Shown: piece by piece, positions 44,592 through 56,021 of the stretch
Layout of the letters: the number at the start of each line of letters is the position of its first letter
Numbering within the stretch: position 1 is the stretch's first letter
Assembly: GCA_028456385.1 (NCBI GenBank)
Contig: JALNQF010000023.1
Span: 62,001 to 126,000, forward strand
Direction: 5' to 3'
DNA: 64,000 bases
Origin: Ophiosphaerella korrae
Taxonomy: Eukaryota > Ascomycota > Dothideomycetes > Pleosporales > Phaeosphaeriaceae
Position numbers and translations under genes: made by a program
Notes under the pieces: generated by a model
Seen by the model: the letters and a program-made list of their open reading frames with translations, nothing else
Database searches by the model: none
Told to the model about the DNA's origin: nothing

Positions 44592-45331
44592 TGAGAAACC
44601 TGAAAACACGTTTACTGAAGCAGTACCGTACTTCTGCAGCCAGATACTCGGCAATCTTGCAGACGGGGACATGAAGCAGACGGTTGCGAGGGTAACGAAT
44701 TATGGTCTGACAAGCATTGTTCCTATCAGTCGCACCTTCTGAGCCTACTATGCTAGAGTCTGGTTTTAAACTCTATCCGAGACTGAAATACCATCTCTGA
44801 ATGAGATCTTGGGACCACAGACGGAATTTTGGCCTCCTTTGTATAGTTCTCACCTACCACTGTGCTCTGTAATTGTTCCCTAGTATATCAGTGCAAAGCC
44901 TTAAAGGAGTCTTTGTTGGTGTTGTTATCTACGATGTCTGCAAGGCGAATACCTCTTTGAAGTCTACTGCAAACAACGCCTCATTAAGACGTCTAGAAAA
45001 AAGAGCTTTGGATACAGCGGTGGCTAGGTTTGCCTTCCGGGGTTTTGCGCCGCTCGACTTTAACTCGTTAATATCCCTACTGTAGGACCGGGCACTTTAC
45101 CCTTCTGGAGCTAGCTCCTGTCTAATGAGATCACCTAGTGTTCCTTTCCAATGTGTAATTTTCGCAGGCGCTTACTGTAATGCCGGCATTTTCCGCTTTT
45201 CAGCGCTGTATGTATTGCGACCCGCTTCGGTGCCCTCCGCCTCGTAACCTCGTGCCAAGCACAAGCCTTCTATAAGAATCTACGAATACCATTCCGCGAT
45301 TGCTTACCGATGTTCGCTTCCATACTAATCA
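44592..45331. other. Intergenic region
   Basis: No gene recognised. Short frames at 44560-44742 and 44873-45085 lack motifs. Confidence 0.4.
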
Positions 45332-48291
45332 CTAGCGATACTTCTTCGATCTACCAATGCCAATCCTCGACAACCCTCGCGACAGCCACTCCATTCTCTT
45401 GCTCAGAGACCTTTTGTGAACTGCCTCGCTACTGCTTTCCTCTCCACCTGCTTGCTTTGCTATGGCATAATCACTAGAACCGGTCGCTTGAGACCCTCCA
45501 CTAGGACCTGTCTTCTGTTCCACCGCCAACAGCATAGAAGCAAAGTGTTTTTGACAGGCCGCTGTCGTTGGATGATCTGCCCCTAGTTGACTTTCAAACC
45601 CTAAGCTTGCTCTTTCATACAATCTTGCAGATTCACCATATCGCTTGACAGCCGCTAGGAGATGTGCAAGGCAGTATAAGCTTGACAGCGTGTCGGGGTG
45701 ATCCGGCCCGGGCTTGTCCTCTCTCCCCGCCAGTACCCTTCGGTGCATCTTCTCCGACTCTTTGTGCTTTCCTTGGTCAAAGTACGTCGACGCTAGGTTA
45801 CCCATGCTGAGAAGCGTGGAAGGATGGTTGTCGCCAAGCACCCTCTTGCTTGTCTCCATCACTTGCACCTCCAGCTCTTCTGCCTCTTTCTATTGCCCTT
45901 GATTCCTGTACGTCGACGCTAGGTTGCCCATGCTGACAAGCGTGTCTGGATGGTTGTCCCCAAGCACCCTTTTTTTTGCTTGCAGTGCTCGCTGGTGCAT
46001 TGACTCGGCCTCTTTGTACTTGTCTTGCTAGGACAACACGAGCCCAATACTATTGAGGCTGTTTAGTGCATCTGGGTGCTCTACTCCTATAGTAGCCTTC
46101 CTCGCCTCTAAGGCATTAACAACCATTTCCCAGGCTGCTTGGTAATTTCCCATTTCACTTGCATACCATGCAGCCTTGAAAAGTGTTGATGCCCAAGCCT
46201 CTAGCCTATCATTAGTTGGTCTGGCGTCTAACACAGCTTGAGCATGTGGAAACAGCGCTTCACACACCGCCCAGTTCTCGTACCGCCTGACCGGGTAGCT
46301 TTCATCCATGAGCGTTATGCACTTCTCCTTCCATGTTTCTAGCTCTTTGTTTAACTCTAGCCATCTCTTCGTTGATAACTGCACCAGTCGATGCATCTTA
46401 ATCTGGCTTCCGCTCAAGTCAATTGAAGCTAAAGAGAAATTTAACAGCATGTTCAAATCATCCTCAAAATCTGACTGGTCATCGTCTGCTTCTCCATAGC
46501 GGCCGCTCAGTAGAGACTCAGGAATTCCCTGTCGATCGAACAGACTCATCAGCGATAGCAGACGCGTTGCCGAAGGCCTCGCTCTGTGGATGTACTCGAA
46601 TGAAATCTGCCAGGTGGCCATGATCGAATTCGACGCTTTACCATCCCTACGCATGTCGCCGATGTTCGAATCTAGTAGTTTTTCTCGATCTCGATCGCCT
46701 TGATTGAGTTTCTGCACATATTTAGCCACTATCGCCCCTGGTGCTCTCTAATTAATATAAGCGGCTGCCTATGTAATGGCAAGAGGCATATAATCTAGCG
46801 CTTCGATCAACGCCACCGCATTGTCCTGTTCATACCCCCCTAGAAGCTTCTTTTTGACTAAAGCCAGAGCATGCTCTTGATCCATTGGATTGACTTTCAC
46901 AATGTCCTCATAGCTTCCAGTTAGCCGAAAGGCTGCATCTCGGCTTCGCGAGGTAAAAATAATCGACCCATTCGGCGACTGCGGCAGGAAGTCTGAGAGT
47001 GGCACGGTTGCTTGATACAGTCGGCTAGAGGGATACATTTGAGGCGTACCGAGTGGTGAGGAGAAGACTCTTAAATCGTCAGCGTTATCAACGATCATTA
47101 TCCACAACCCATTCGACTCATCAGAAAGCCAGATATGGACGAGCCGTAGAATATCCGCTTTCTTATTGTCCCAGCCATCCATTCTCGTTACCTCAGCGAT
47201 TCTACGGTAGCCCTCTTCGAACCGCGCTCGTGTCCCTGCGTGCACCCAGAACACCATGTTAGTGGTAATCAGTCTCGGGTGCGGTAGGCATATTCGATCG
47301 CGAGCTGAGATTTTCCCACCCCTCCCAGCCCAACAAGCGCTGCGCGGCCAGCCGGCTGTGATCATCGTCTGTCAATCTGTAAGAGATGGTCGCCGCGGTC
47401 GATGAAGTTGGAGTCGCGTCGGAAGGGGACAGTGAAGAGTGGTTTCCGCGATGTCTTTAGGGAGCCAACTAGGCAAGGCATTAGCGATATGAACAAAGCG
47501 AATAACGCAATGTTGGCTGGACGCATACCTCTATCCTTGCTATAACTGTCTAATGCTTCGTTAATCTCTTTTCTAAGCCGACCGATTGCTCTGTCTCTCC
47601 CTTCACCGTATATAAGCGGCATCAAGGTATCAAAAATACCCAGTAGAGAGTAAGCCCAGTCTTCCTCACGCGTTTTACGGTGATTCTGAGCCCACTTGAA
47701 CCGCTCCTCAACGCTAAACTGAGACAAAGATGTGCCATAAAGTGCTAGAACAGCAATGCCCGTGATCTCATGGATCGTGTGGCTTAGAAATCCCTTGTCA
47801 CCGAGCCGCTTGCGCTCCCTTGAAAAAAATTCGACCAAGCCGGGAGCAAGCAGTTCTTGGAGAGTCCAACCGCGCAAAAACCATTCGCTAGCCCGGAAAG
47901 CAGATTCCCACGTACTCTGTGCATTCATATCTCCTTCACCCTGCTTAGTTGTGGAGACATCTGACAGATATACACAGCATCTTACCGCACGGCTGTACCA
48001 GCGGTACATGGAGTTGATCGCTTCAGAAAGCTCGGCATCGCTTGATTTCCTAGTGCAACAACTGTCAACCCAGAAGTATTTCATGGAGGCCTGTTCTCCA
48101 CAGAATTTAATCTTCTCGTAACCAGATTTCTCTCGGCCTGATCCATATATCATGTCTTCGAATGCAACCTCTTCACTCGCTTGTCACCACCTATGCGAGA
48201 GGATGGCATACGGGTATCGAGAAATATCTTTATCGAGAACATTGTCGGTCAGGCGGAAGCCACCATCACTCTAACGCTCCAAGAGACGCAT
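45332..48291 (-). pseudogene. HET / NB-ARC / TPR (NLR-type) pseudogene
   Basis: The decayed gene runs from MRLLER (48291) to a C-terminal GLSRIGIGRSKKYR. The HET part reads ISRYPYAILSHRW, FCGEQASMKYFWVDSCC, RGWTLQELLAPGLVEFFSRE and LLGIFDTLMPLIYGEGR. After an intron starting GTATGC the NB-ARC part shows the P-loop GLGGVGKSQLAIEYAY, a kinase-2-like IMIVDNADD and IIFTSRSRDAAFRL. TPR-like Kinesin-light-chain repeats follow (GDNHPDTLVSMGNLASTY, GPDHPDTLSSLYCLAHLL). Stops interrupt it at 48271-48273, 48184-48186, about 47362, 46769-46771, 46748-46750, 46028-46030 and 45890-45892, plus a frame change after the P-loop. Such proteins sense non-self ligands through repeats and trigger cell death through HET. 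This copy cannot make a full product. Confidence 0.88.
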
Positions 48292-49181
48292 CGTCAGGTA
48301 TGTTCGTGAGGCTTGAAAGGATAGTAGGTAACTGCAGTTTGACTGCGACAGGATGCATCGGGGTGGAGGTTCCACTCATGGTACATCCAGCAATCTTGCG
48401 ATAGACTTGGGCGGTGACAAGAGACGTTTAGAAGACTAGGCCTGTATCCAAGCTATCGTTTCAATAAGTTATGGGCATACAAGGCTGAAATCCGAACCGC
48501 TACACGTAGAACACTGCTGCGTGTCCACTAGCCTTGGCAAAAGTGCAAGGCAGCCATTCCCTGCTGATGCGCGTTTGCTGCGGATGCTCCTGTACAGACA
48601 GTGGGAGCGGCTTACATCGAACTTATGGAGAGTCTCGCTCATGCTACTACAGAGCCTCTACGCCATTGAATGTGCAATTTTGATCGCAGTGAGCGAACAA
48701 GGTCATGCCACTGAGAGGAATACCAAGCATATCACGTGCATATGTCATGTGACCATTTTACGACCAAACGCCTCTAGAAAGCCGAGCTTCACCAGCATCA
48801 ATACCTAGCTCCTCACGGGAATGATTTCTTTGCAGCCTCATCGTATGAAGCGGCACTTCTATGCTTTTGCAGGACGGTATTGATTAACATGAGTCCAAGT
48901 TCAACGGTCAGATCACGCAGGTCGAGTCAGAGTTGCGCTGCTTCTATGCGCCAGCGAAAATTACACATCGGAAATAAACACTAGGATGTGATTTTATTAG
49001 ACCAGAACTAGCTCTAGAAAGGTAAAGTGTCAGACTCAATGTAGTAGCGGTATTAACGAGTCAAAGTTAAGCGGCGCAAAAACCCGGAAGGCGAACCTAG
49101 CCGCCGCTGTATCTGGGGACGTTTGACCAACTCCTGTGTAAGCCACATCAACAAGGCAGCACCTGAAATTCTGCCTAGACA
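48292..49181. other. Gene-free interval
   Basis: Upstream flank of the dead NLR gene; no further coding similarity was recognised. Confidence 0.45.
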
Positions 49182-50094
49182 TTGAAGGCGGAAGAGCCCC
49201 CACAGGAGGTCAAAAGCAAGACAGACAGGCTTTTCAACGAGCTCGCTGAGGAATCGAAAACTCTGATCGCGTCATTAAATATCCGAGCAGGCCAACGGCT
49301 CGGACAGCGTCAACCCAAATCTCAGCGCCGACATAGTGGACTTCATGCTACGAGTGTTCAACATCACCTGCGATCTCATCACCGCGAACAAAAAAATGCT
49401 TAGCCACTTCCGAAAAGTATATGGGACCTTTTACTACAATCGCAACGTGTGCCTCGGAGTCGCTGTGGTAGGGGGGTACAGCATTTGGAATGTGGTATGG
49501 GGCAGGACAGCGGTTGTCTACTGCAGTGACGATTCCGAGAGTCGCTTGTGTCGTTGGTATCGGGGCTGCTGGTTATAATCATTGGAAAGGATCAGAGGCT
49601 GAAGAAGAGAGGAAGAGACTCCAGATCAGTGTGTTTCACTCAAATGGATTGGTGTTGTGGAACAAAAGAGAGTCCGAACCCTTAGAGTTCCTAAAGCTTG
49701 TACGGTATTTGTACTCGATATCCTGCGACAATTGGAGATTTAATGGCTAACCTAGAGGTCAGTGACAGAGCGCGCCTGCGAAATTCACGTTTGCTGTCGA
49801 AAAATTGCGGCGACTCTTCTTCCTGTCACCGGAATCGAGCTACGCAACGAAGATGAGGGGGTGCCTCGGACGGGGGTAGAACCCCAGCATGGCGATGGAA
49901 ACGCCAGGTCGAACACAAGCATAAAGGGTATGGGAGAGTCCTATGTTGATATTCACAATAAGGAAAAAGCGCATCTCATAGGGACGCATGGTAAAACACT
50001 CCGCACCGCATTCTTGGAGCAAGGCAAGCAGATGAAGAAGTCTGTAAAGAAGATTGTAGAACTTGATCCAACATTTGCAAAGCTACGGAGGTGA
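49182..50094 (+). pseudogene. Fragmented hypothetical gene(s), unknown family
   Basis: Three frames in tandem look protein-like: MKAEEPPQEVKSKTDRLFNE onward (49182), then in a shifted frame SADIVDFMLRVFNITCDLI with FYYNRNVCLGVAVVGGYSIW (a hydrophobic stretch), then KEKAHLIGTHGKTLRTAFLE with QMKKSVKKIVELDPTFAKLR, ending at 50094. A 1-2 nt shift separates the first two, and no clean splice sites were found to join them. The helical, partly hydrophobic character is reminiscent of fungal NLR N-terminal domains, but I cannot identify it. Confidence 0.3.
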
Positions 50095-50400
50095 GACGTT
50101 ATCGAGCAGAGACCCCTTTCCATGTGGAGTTTTGGTACCATTGAGGGCTGCACGACTTATTTAAGGATAGTAATCCGGATATACTGTAAGGAGCTGTTAT
50201 TCCAGCATTTCCGAATCGGAGTGGACGGTACGAGCGGCACAGCTGACGGTGGAGGACTTAGTGTGGCCCATATTATAGCCTTTGTACTCGTTTGGAGGAG
50301 GCATAGTCGCTTATTGACGTACATGATATGGGCAGTAGATTTGTAGGATAGAAAGAATCATATATCTGGTAGAGGAATACGGCTTCCTGAAAAAGACACA
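50095..50400. other. Unassigned interval
   Basis: Nothing recognised. It could be a further part of the LINE relic that follows. Confidence 0.3.
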
Positions 50401-50990
50401 CTTTAGAGAATGGAAGCAGCGGTCAACGGCGCACGCGCTCTCGTTCCTCTGCAAGGACGCGTTCAGGGCGTGGAGAGGCGAGAAGACGCTGTCGTTGGTG
50501 TTGTTCGAAGTCAACGGCGCGTACAAAAATGTTGCTATAGGACCAGAAATTAGAAGGCTGCGACAGCGACAGATCCCAGAGATAATCATTCGGTGGGTGC
50601 AAGACTTTTGCACGAACCGATAGGCGTGCATCCTCGTCAATGGCCCTGGGTCGGCGGTGCGGGCACTCCCATAAGCCGGTCTTCCAGAAGGGTCAGCACT
50701 TGTCCCGATCCTTTTTCTGTTCTTTAACGCAGATCCGGTGCAGAGCGCACCCAAGAACGGCAGCTCGATGGCGTTTGTCGACGACTACTCGGCATGGGTC
50801 GTGGGTCCGTCAGCGGGGACCAACATGAGAATCATCCAAGACTCCCCCATCCACGCGCTCCCCACGGACACAGTCCTGGGCATCAATTGCGTCCATCAGA
50901 GGAGCGGAAAGGCCAAGGACGGCTTCCTTAGGTACGACAAGCGACGGCAATGCAAACAAAGAAAATTGCCAATTAGTGATTGATGTCAGC
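50401..50990 (+). mobile_element. LINE reverse-transcriptase relic (Tad1/I-like)
   Basis: The plus strand reads AHALSFLCKDAFRAWRGEKT, LVLFEVNGAYKNVAIGPEI, IPEIIIRWVQDFCTNR, a TAG stop, ACILVNG, then in another frame AGLPEGSALVPILFLFFNAD and, in a third, SSMAFVDDYSAWVVGPSAGT. These are consecutive conserved blocks of non-LTR retrotransposon reverse transcriptase: D-x-KGAYN, the GLPQGSPLSP loop with Gln replaced by Glu, and the F-x-DD active site. Stops and frame changes show it is dead. The rest of the element is missing or unreadable. Confidence 0.75.
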
Positions 50991-51506
50991 CGGGTGAAGG
51001 AACAGACGGCAGAAGTGACCACGACCGAGGCAGTAAAAAAAAAAAAAGGCCATCAAAGTATGGAATTCATAGTCGCTGTGACTAACCTTCATCACGTCCC
51101 AAAACCCTATTCCTGTCTCTATTTAGTATTATGATTTTTTCGACTTTTAGGACCATTTACAGCGGGCCCACACAAGGGATGACTGTCTAGAGTTGCGGGC
51201 TATGAGCTATGCGAATGCGTTACATATTGCGTTGCGGGTATCATCTATAGGAGTGTTAGATTATGCCCAAAAATGACTGCAAAAAAAGGTATTCACTCGA
51301 TATAGGTACCATAGTTCGGGTGAAGACGATACCATCTTTTACTGTGAAGAACACACGCGGCGACATCATTTTTTTTATGAAAAATACAAAGCTCTCGGTC
51401 TCTCAGCTCTGAACCAGTCACCCGACTCCTTTTCACCTACTTACAAGATTGAATCTCATTTTGCAGACGAGTGGTCGGAGAAATAGCAAGATGTGAGCTG
51501 GGGTTC
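50991..51506. other. Intergenic region with A13 tract
   Basis: A run of A near 51035-51047 follows the LINE relic and could be its 3' tail, but the coding end of the element is not visible. Nothing else was recognised. Confidence 0.3.
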
Positions 51507-51628
51507 TGTCACGGGACGTGACTAAGTAAGCTAGCCTCCTTACTATATATAGCACTAGCCTAGCTTAGTTGAGAGACATCACAATACAATCATACGATCT
51601 TGACTACGTCATCCTTCGATCCCTCACA
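51507..51628 (+). repeat. Possible solo LTR (copia/gypsy type)
   Basis: The segment begins TGTCACGGGACGTGAC, has TACTATATATAGC promoter-like sequence near 51540, and ends in CA (CCCTCACA). This is the usual size and layout of a short fungal LTR. No second LTR or internal domain is confirmed. The 3' border is a guess. Confidence 0.35.
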
Positions 51629-52292
51629 GGTTCAGTCGAGCAATGCTGCTGCTCTGCAACTATTCACTTATCAAAGCGTTAGAAGATACAACAGGCTACG
51701 CAACACATCCAGTTGTGCATCGGTGGGCGTACCACTATCGGGGCAAGAATACAAAGGTAGAAGCTTAGCCAACTGGCAGTGATTACTGTAGGATTAGCTG
51801 TGCCGGACAACTCGACCAGAAGATATTCAGTCATGTTACATTGGGTCGTACTTTACTTATTAGACAATAACAGAAATCCCTGCACAATAAATAGCGGCAA
51901 TGCCCTCATCGTATTACCCGACAGCCCTAAACTTAATATCTATCGGAAGCTGCACTGGGCACATCTTGTTCCGAAGGATGTTACTAACCGCTCGTAAGCG
52001 ATTACGACTGTCCAATGAAAATGTTAGGAAAAGCAACAACTTTCTACGCACCGCTTAGCTAAGAGGGGTATCCTATTCACAACCCTGTAATTGATTTACC
52101 CTCTGCTCTGCCGTGATATGCCTTCCTATCGTTCCGTTATAAGCGCCACGTCATCTTAAAGCATAGCGTTAATCAAAGCAAATACCAGCCTATAAATAAC
52201 GCGACGACTACTAAGAGTAACAAAGCAGATAAAATCAAGGCCAAATATCGTTTCTGTAGGAAGCCTATTATACTCAACGTTTTTTATCTGGC
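51629..52292. other. Possible retroelement internal relic
   Basis: TA-rich and without an ORF. Near 52,240 the frame KIKAKYRFCRKP resembles the start of a gag zinc knuckle, but no complete motif is present. Nothing further can be supported. Confidence 0.3.
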
Positions 52293-53534
52293 ATGACAGC
52301 TGTACAATTACCGCAGGGTTGCTATAACGGAGTCAGTAAAGACGGAATAAACATCTTCCATGGCATACCATACGCAGCATCATTCCAACGCTTTCGACCA
52401 CCAACAAAGCCTCTCAACGCCGATAAGGAGCAAGAAGCAAGTTTGTGGGGTGCTGTATGCCCTCAGCTTCCTTCGAGATTGCGAATAGTAATGGGGCCTA
52501 TGCCCGTAGACGCTGGTTTACAGGACGAGGAAAAATGTGGTGTATTATCCATTTACGCTCCTAGCATCAAGCAAGGCTTGCCGAAGGGGCTCCCGGTCAT
52601 TGTGTTTGTGCACGGCGGTGCATTTCTTACAGGTTCTAGTGAGGTCTCGGTATATGATGGTCAGCGATTTGCTACAGACGCCGAAGCTGTAATCGTTACA
52701 ACAAATTATCGATTGGGCGTTTTCGGCTTCTGCCCTGGAGAGGAAAGCGAAGATCTATCTCTAGGCACGTTGGATGTAGCCGCTGCATTCGATTGGGTGA
52801 GGAAGAACATCTCTTACTTTGGGGGCGACTCTGAAAACGTGACTGGTGTAGGCCAGAGCGCGGGAGCATTACAGATACAGTGCCTTCTTGACTTTTCACC
52901 GGATCTTCTCGACAAAGCGATATTGCAGAGCTGTCCTGGCGGGTTCACTTTAGACCCTGAAAGACGTAGGTTGGTGCGAAAATGTGTCACGGATAACCTA
53001 CCAAGTGGCGTGGCTTTGGAATCAGCTACATTGCAACAGCTGCTGCATGCGCAAAAGAGGACTTGTGAAACGCTTTCAGGTCCCATTCCACCATTTTGGC
53101 CAAACGTGCCCGAACACATGTATCGAGAGAGCAAAAAGGCAAAATCCGTACTTATATGCTGGACAAGAGACGAAGGGTCTGCGTTTGCTGTGCTAGAGGG
53201 GAAACAAGCCAACATAGATGGGCCAGAGATGGCCAAGACTATTTTCTACAATCCGTCACGTGAGCACGGGTTGAGGTGGCGCAAGCACGGTCATGATGTG
53301 TCCTTCTATGAGTTTACCTGGGCACCGGAGGGATTTGAACTAGGTGCTGCCCATTGCATTGATTTGCCGCTCATTTTTGGCGATAGAGAAGCCTGGAAAA
53401 TGGCACCAATGATGGGAGAGACACCATGGGAAGAATGGCACCAGAGAGGGAAAGAAGTTCGACAATCTTGGGGAAAGTTTGCAAAAGATGGAACTAAACC
53501 TGAAGGAATCAGTGTTTTAAAGTCTCTTCATTGA
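52293..53534 (+). CDS. Type B carboxylesterase/lipase-family hydrolase, short form
   Basis: A single-exon gene of 413 aa, alpha/beta-hydrolase fold of the COesterase family. FHGIPYAASFQRFRPP near the start is the family N-terminal signature, HGGAF (107-111) forms the oxyanion hole, and GVGQSAGALQ carries nucleophile Ser189. TRDEGSAF supplies the acidic residue and GAAHCIDLPLIF the catalytic His, so the triad looks complete. Family members are usually 500-560 aa; this one is ~100-150 aa shorter, mainly between the Ser and Glu regions. No signal peptide is seen, suggesting an intracellular esterase. It follows a retroelement-like region, but the frame is clean. The substrate is not predictable. 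Confidence 0.85.
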   Translation: MTAVQLPQGCYNGVSKDGINIFHGIPYAASFQRFRPPTKPLNADKEQEASLWGAVCPQLPSRLRIVMGPMPVDAGLQDEEKCGVLSIYAPSIKQGLPKGLPVIVFVHGGAFLTGSSEVSVYDGQRFATDAEAVIVTTNYRLGVFGFCPGEESEDLSLGTLDVAAAFDWVRKNISYFGGDSENVTGVGQSAGALQIQCLLDFSPDLLDKAILQSCPGGFTLDPERRRLVRKCVTDNLPSGVALESATLQQLLHAQKRTCETLSGPIPPFWPNVPEHMYRESKKAKSVLICWTRDEGSAFAVLEGKQANIDGPEMAKTIFYNPSREHGLRWRKHGHDVSFYEFTWAPEGFELGAAHCIDLPLIFGDREAWKMAPMMGETPWEEWHQRGKEVRQSWGKFAKDGTKPEGISVLKSLH

Positions 53535-53990
53535 TGCGATGATATGGAGACATCATTTAGGTGATTCGGTGATGTAACCAGTTAGAAAAATTAGAGTTTC
53601 GCGCAGAATGAATCATGAGACAACATTTCCTGATGTCGGCAACCGGCCTTTACAAATCGCCTTTTCGAGAGATATCTCAGAATTCAGGACGCTTAGGTAA
53701 CGGCGAATGAGCTGAGCCGAGAACAATTCAGTGTTGCGAGAAATCTCGTTTTTCTTGCGAGGTGTATGTTGTAGCCCAAGCATTAGACGATAATTGTGCA
53801 TGCGGTTAATACCCTGCTAACCGTTAGGCATCGCGAATGGCGACACTCACCAGCTGTCACAGTATACCTTGTAGTGAGGTGCTTCTCCGATCACTTAACA
53901 ACCTTTCCGACCTTTCCGGCCGCGTCACGGCCGTTCCATGGAGCAGGTAAGGATTTCTTTTGGTCGGTAGGTGCGAAAAGTAGATATAGT
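53535..53990. other. Intergenic region
   Basis: No gene recognised. Confidence 0.4.
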
Positions 53991-54059
53991 GAGCGGGCGT
54001 GGCGAGCGGATGTGAGCGGATGTGGTGAGCGGATGTGAGCGGATGTGGTGAGCGGATGC
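53991..54059. repeat. GAGCGGATGTG tandem repeat
   Basis: About six imperfect units of GAGCGGATGTG with occasional GT insertions form a higher-order ~23-bp repeat. It contains no gene. Confidence 0.8.
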
Positions 54060-54483
54060 AGGGGAGGGGGGATCAAGGCCACTTGTGGCTCTGTTATTTT
54101 GTGCTCAAGCCAACCTTCAAATTATGCAAGACAGCGAGATGCCTGAAACAGTGGGGAAGGAATAAACTTCGCATACATATATGCGTAGGATGGTTAGGAG
54201 GTAGATGGTGGCGGATCTAGTAGAACCTGCGGGCTAAGTTTTCAAGAAAGTAAATTGATGTACCGCGATGCGATTGTTTTATATCAGTTCCTGTTCGGTG
54301 CGCAGCCGTTTCTCATTCTGTTTTTGCTGTGGGTAGCGCCGAGTAGAGGAGCTGAGGGCGCCCTAATTAGTTAGTCCACGCCACTGACCCTACCGAATCG
54401 AGCCAGACAAATTTTGGTGCATCGGTGCGACAGTTTGTCTGTTTGTGTTCCATCTTGACCGTTTTCGTGACCGTCTCAACTTC
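54060..54483. other. Intergenic region
   Basis: No gene recognised; flank of the Myb/SANT-like pseudogene. Confidence 0.35.
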
Positions 54484-55564
54484 ATGGAGTCTCCAAGTAC
54501 GCCCTACAATGCCAATGTCGCACGAGTCGTTCGCGCTGCTCCCAGTGAGGCCTCCCCATCTCGATCTCAGCAATCCTCAAGTGTAGTTACTACTACTCTC
54601 ACATGGGCGCCCACGCCGTCGCCGGTACCAGCGCGATCGTAGTCATCTCAGTCGGACGGCATCTTCAAATGGAGCGACGAGAGTGAGTTGGCTCTCATTG
54701 AGGCTCTCACAAATGCTCTCAACCGCGGCCTCCGCTCAGACTCCGGGTACAAGCCCGAAGCGTGGGTTTTTGGTGATGCGCGAGGTATCTCGAGTCTCTG
54801 GTCAGGCCGTGACTCAAGGCCAGTGCAAGAACAAACACAACTCCCTTGAGAGGGATTATAGAGTTTATACTGAGCTCATGAACCAGTCTGGGTTTGAGAT
54901 GACAGATAACGAGCTGGCCAGCGCCTCTGAGGGCGCGCTTAGTGCCTATTTTGAAGCCCACGAAGATGCCAGAAAGTTCAAATATGAACGACTCAAGTTT
55001 GAAGAGCAGCTACGAGTACTCTTCGAAGGAACATTAGCCACCGGCGAGTCAGCCCTGAGTATTGAGGATCTCGTAAGTAGCGCCAGCACCAACAACGTCA
55101 ATGATTCGGTGGAGATAGAAGACGACCCAGCCGAGCTCCCAGATGAGACAGTTATACGGCGTAAAAGGGCTGGCACAGAGTCCATAGAGCGGGTTCGACA
55201 GACTAAAAAATCAAACACTGATGATCGTCTCGGCTCATATTTGGGTGATATAAGCAATCAGCTCGAGACGCTCGCAGTGGCACTTTCGAATAATAAAACT
55301 GATAGGGCTTTTGCTATCATTCGAGTAGACTTCAAAGTACTCCTATATGAGCTTCTGGTAACTATCGTAAACCTCTTTGCTGATAAGTTTACACGCCAGA
55401 AGTTTAAGTTTTTGCCGCCGGAATATTGCAAAATTTGGGTTCGAGATGAGCTCTTTCGGCTGCGTGATGTACTTAAAGATGGCGGGTATGACGGAGAGTC
55501 GTCCGACGATATAATGGCGAGGTTGGTGTGGGAGGGAGATGGTGTTTTAGAGTTGAAGAATTGA
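54484..55564 (+). pseudogene. Myb/SANT-like DNA-binding protein, broken copy (transposon-associated type)
   Basis: The reading starts MESPSTPYNANVARVVRAAP at 54484 and meets a TAG at 54640-54642. It resumes as FKWSDESELALIEALTNALN and SGYKPEAWV, a SANT/Myb-like helix-turn-helix start. An extra T in a T5 run near 54769 shifts the frame, after which MREVSRVSGQAVTQGQCKNK and ERDYRVYTELMNQSGFEMTD continue the domain. A charged, Ser-rich linker (basic RRKRAGTESIERV) and a helical tail ending VWEGDGVLELKN follow in an open frame to 55564. Proteins of this layout accompany PIF/Harbinger-like transposons in fungi and are usually multi-copy. With one stop and one frameshift this copy is probably dead; a recoded start at 54683 cannot be excluded. 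Confidence 0.65.
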
Positions 55565-56021
55565 GATGGAGAGACTGAGCCGAGTTCGTAAACATCGCTG
55601 AGTCTGATGAGTAACTAAGTCATATATCGCGACGTCAAGCCACCCGAGATTTTAAGACACGCCTACTTTTGGGGGAGAGTCTTCGTTATTGCCTTCCACG
55701 CTTTCTAAGCGGGTTTGTCAATAGCTAGTATAACCGCAATTGTATTCGTACTTCGCTCAAGAAATAAGATATACTAGCCTGATATAACTATACGATATAA
55801 CCTTTAGCTTTTTACTTGCACAAATATAAGCCTATCTAGGTAAATTCTTAAGGCTTACTAATTTATAGGATAACTAACGTGCTTTACAAACTAGCCGGAC
55901 CTCTTTAAGCGACGTTCTCTATGGGAAAAACTGACCCTACTAATGCCCATTTCCGCTTTCGAACCTGAACATACAACGATTTCAAGCTGAGCAATCACCA
56001 AGTAAGTTTTGATTCGAATTA
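55565..56021. other. AT-rich intergenic region
   Basis: TA-rich sequence resembling mild RIP (AGCCTGATATAACTATACGA). No gene recognised. Confidence 0.4.
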
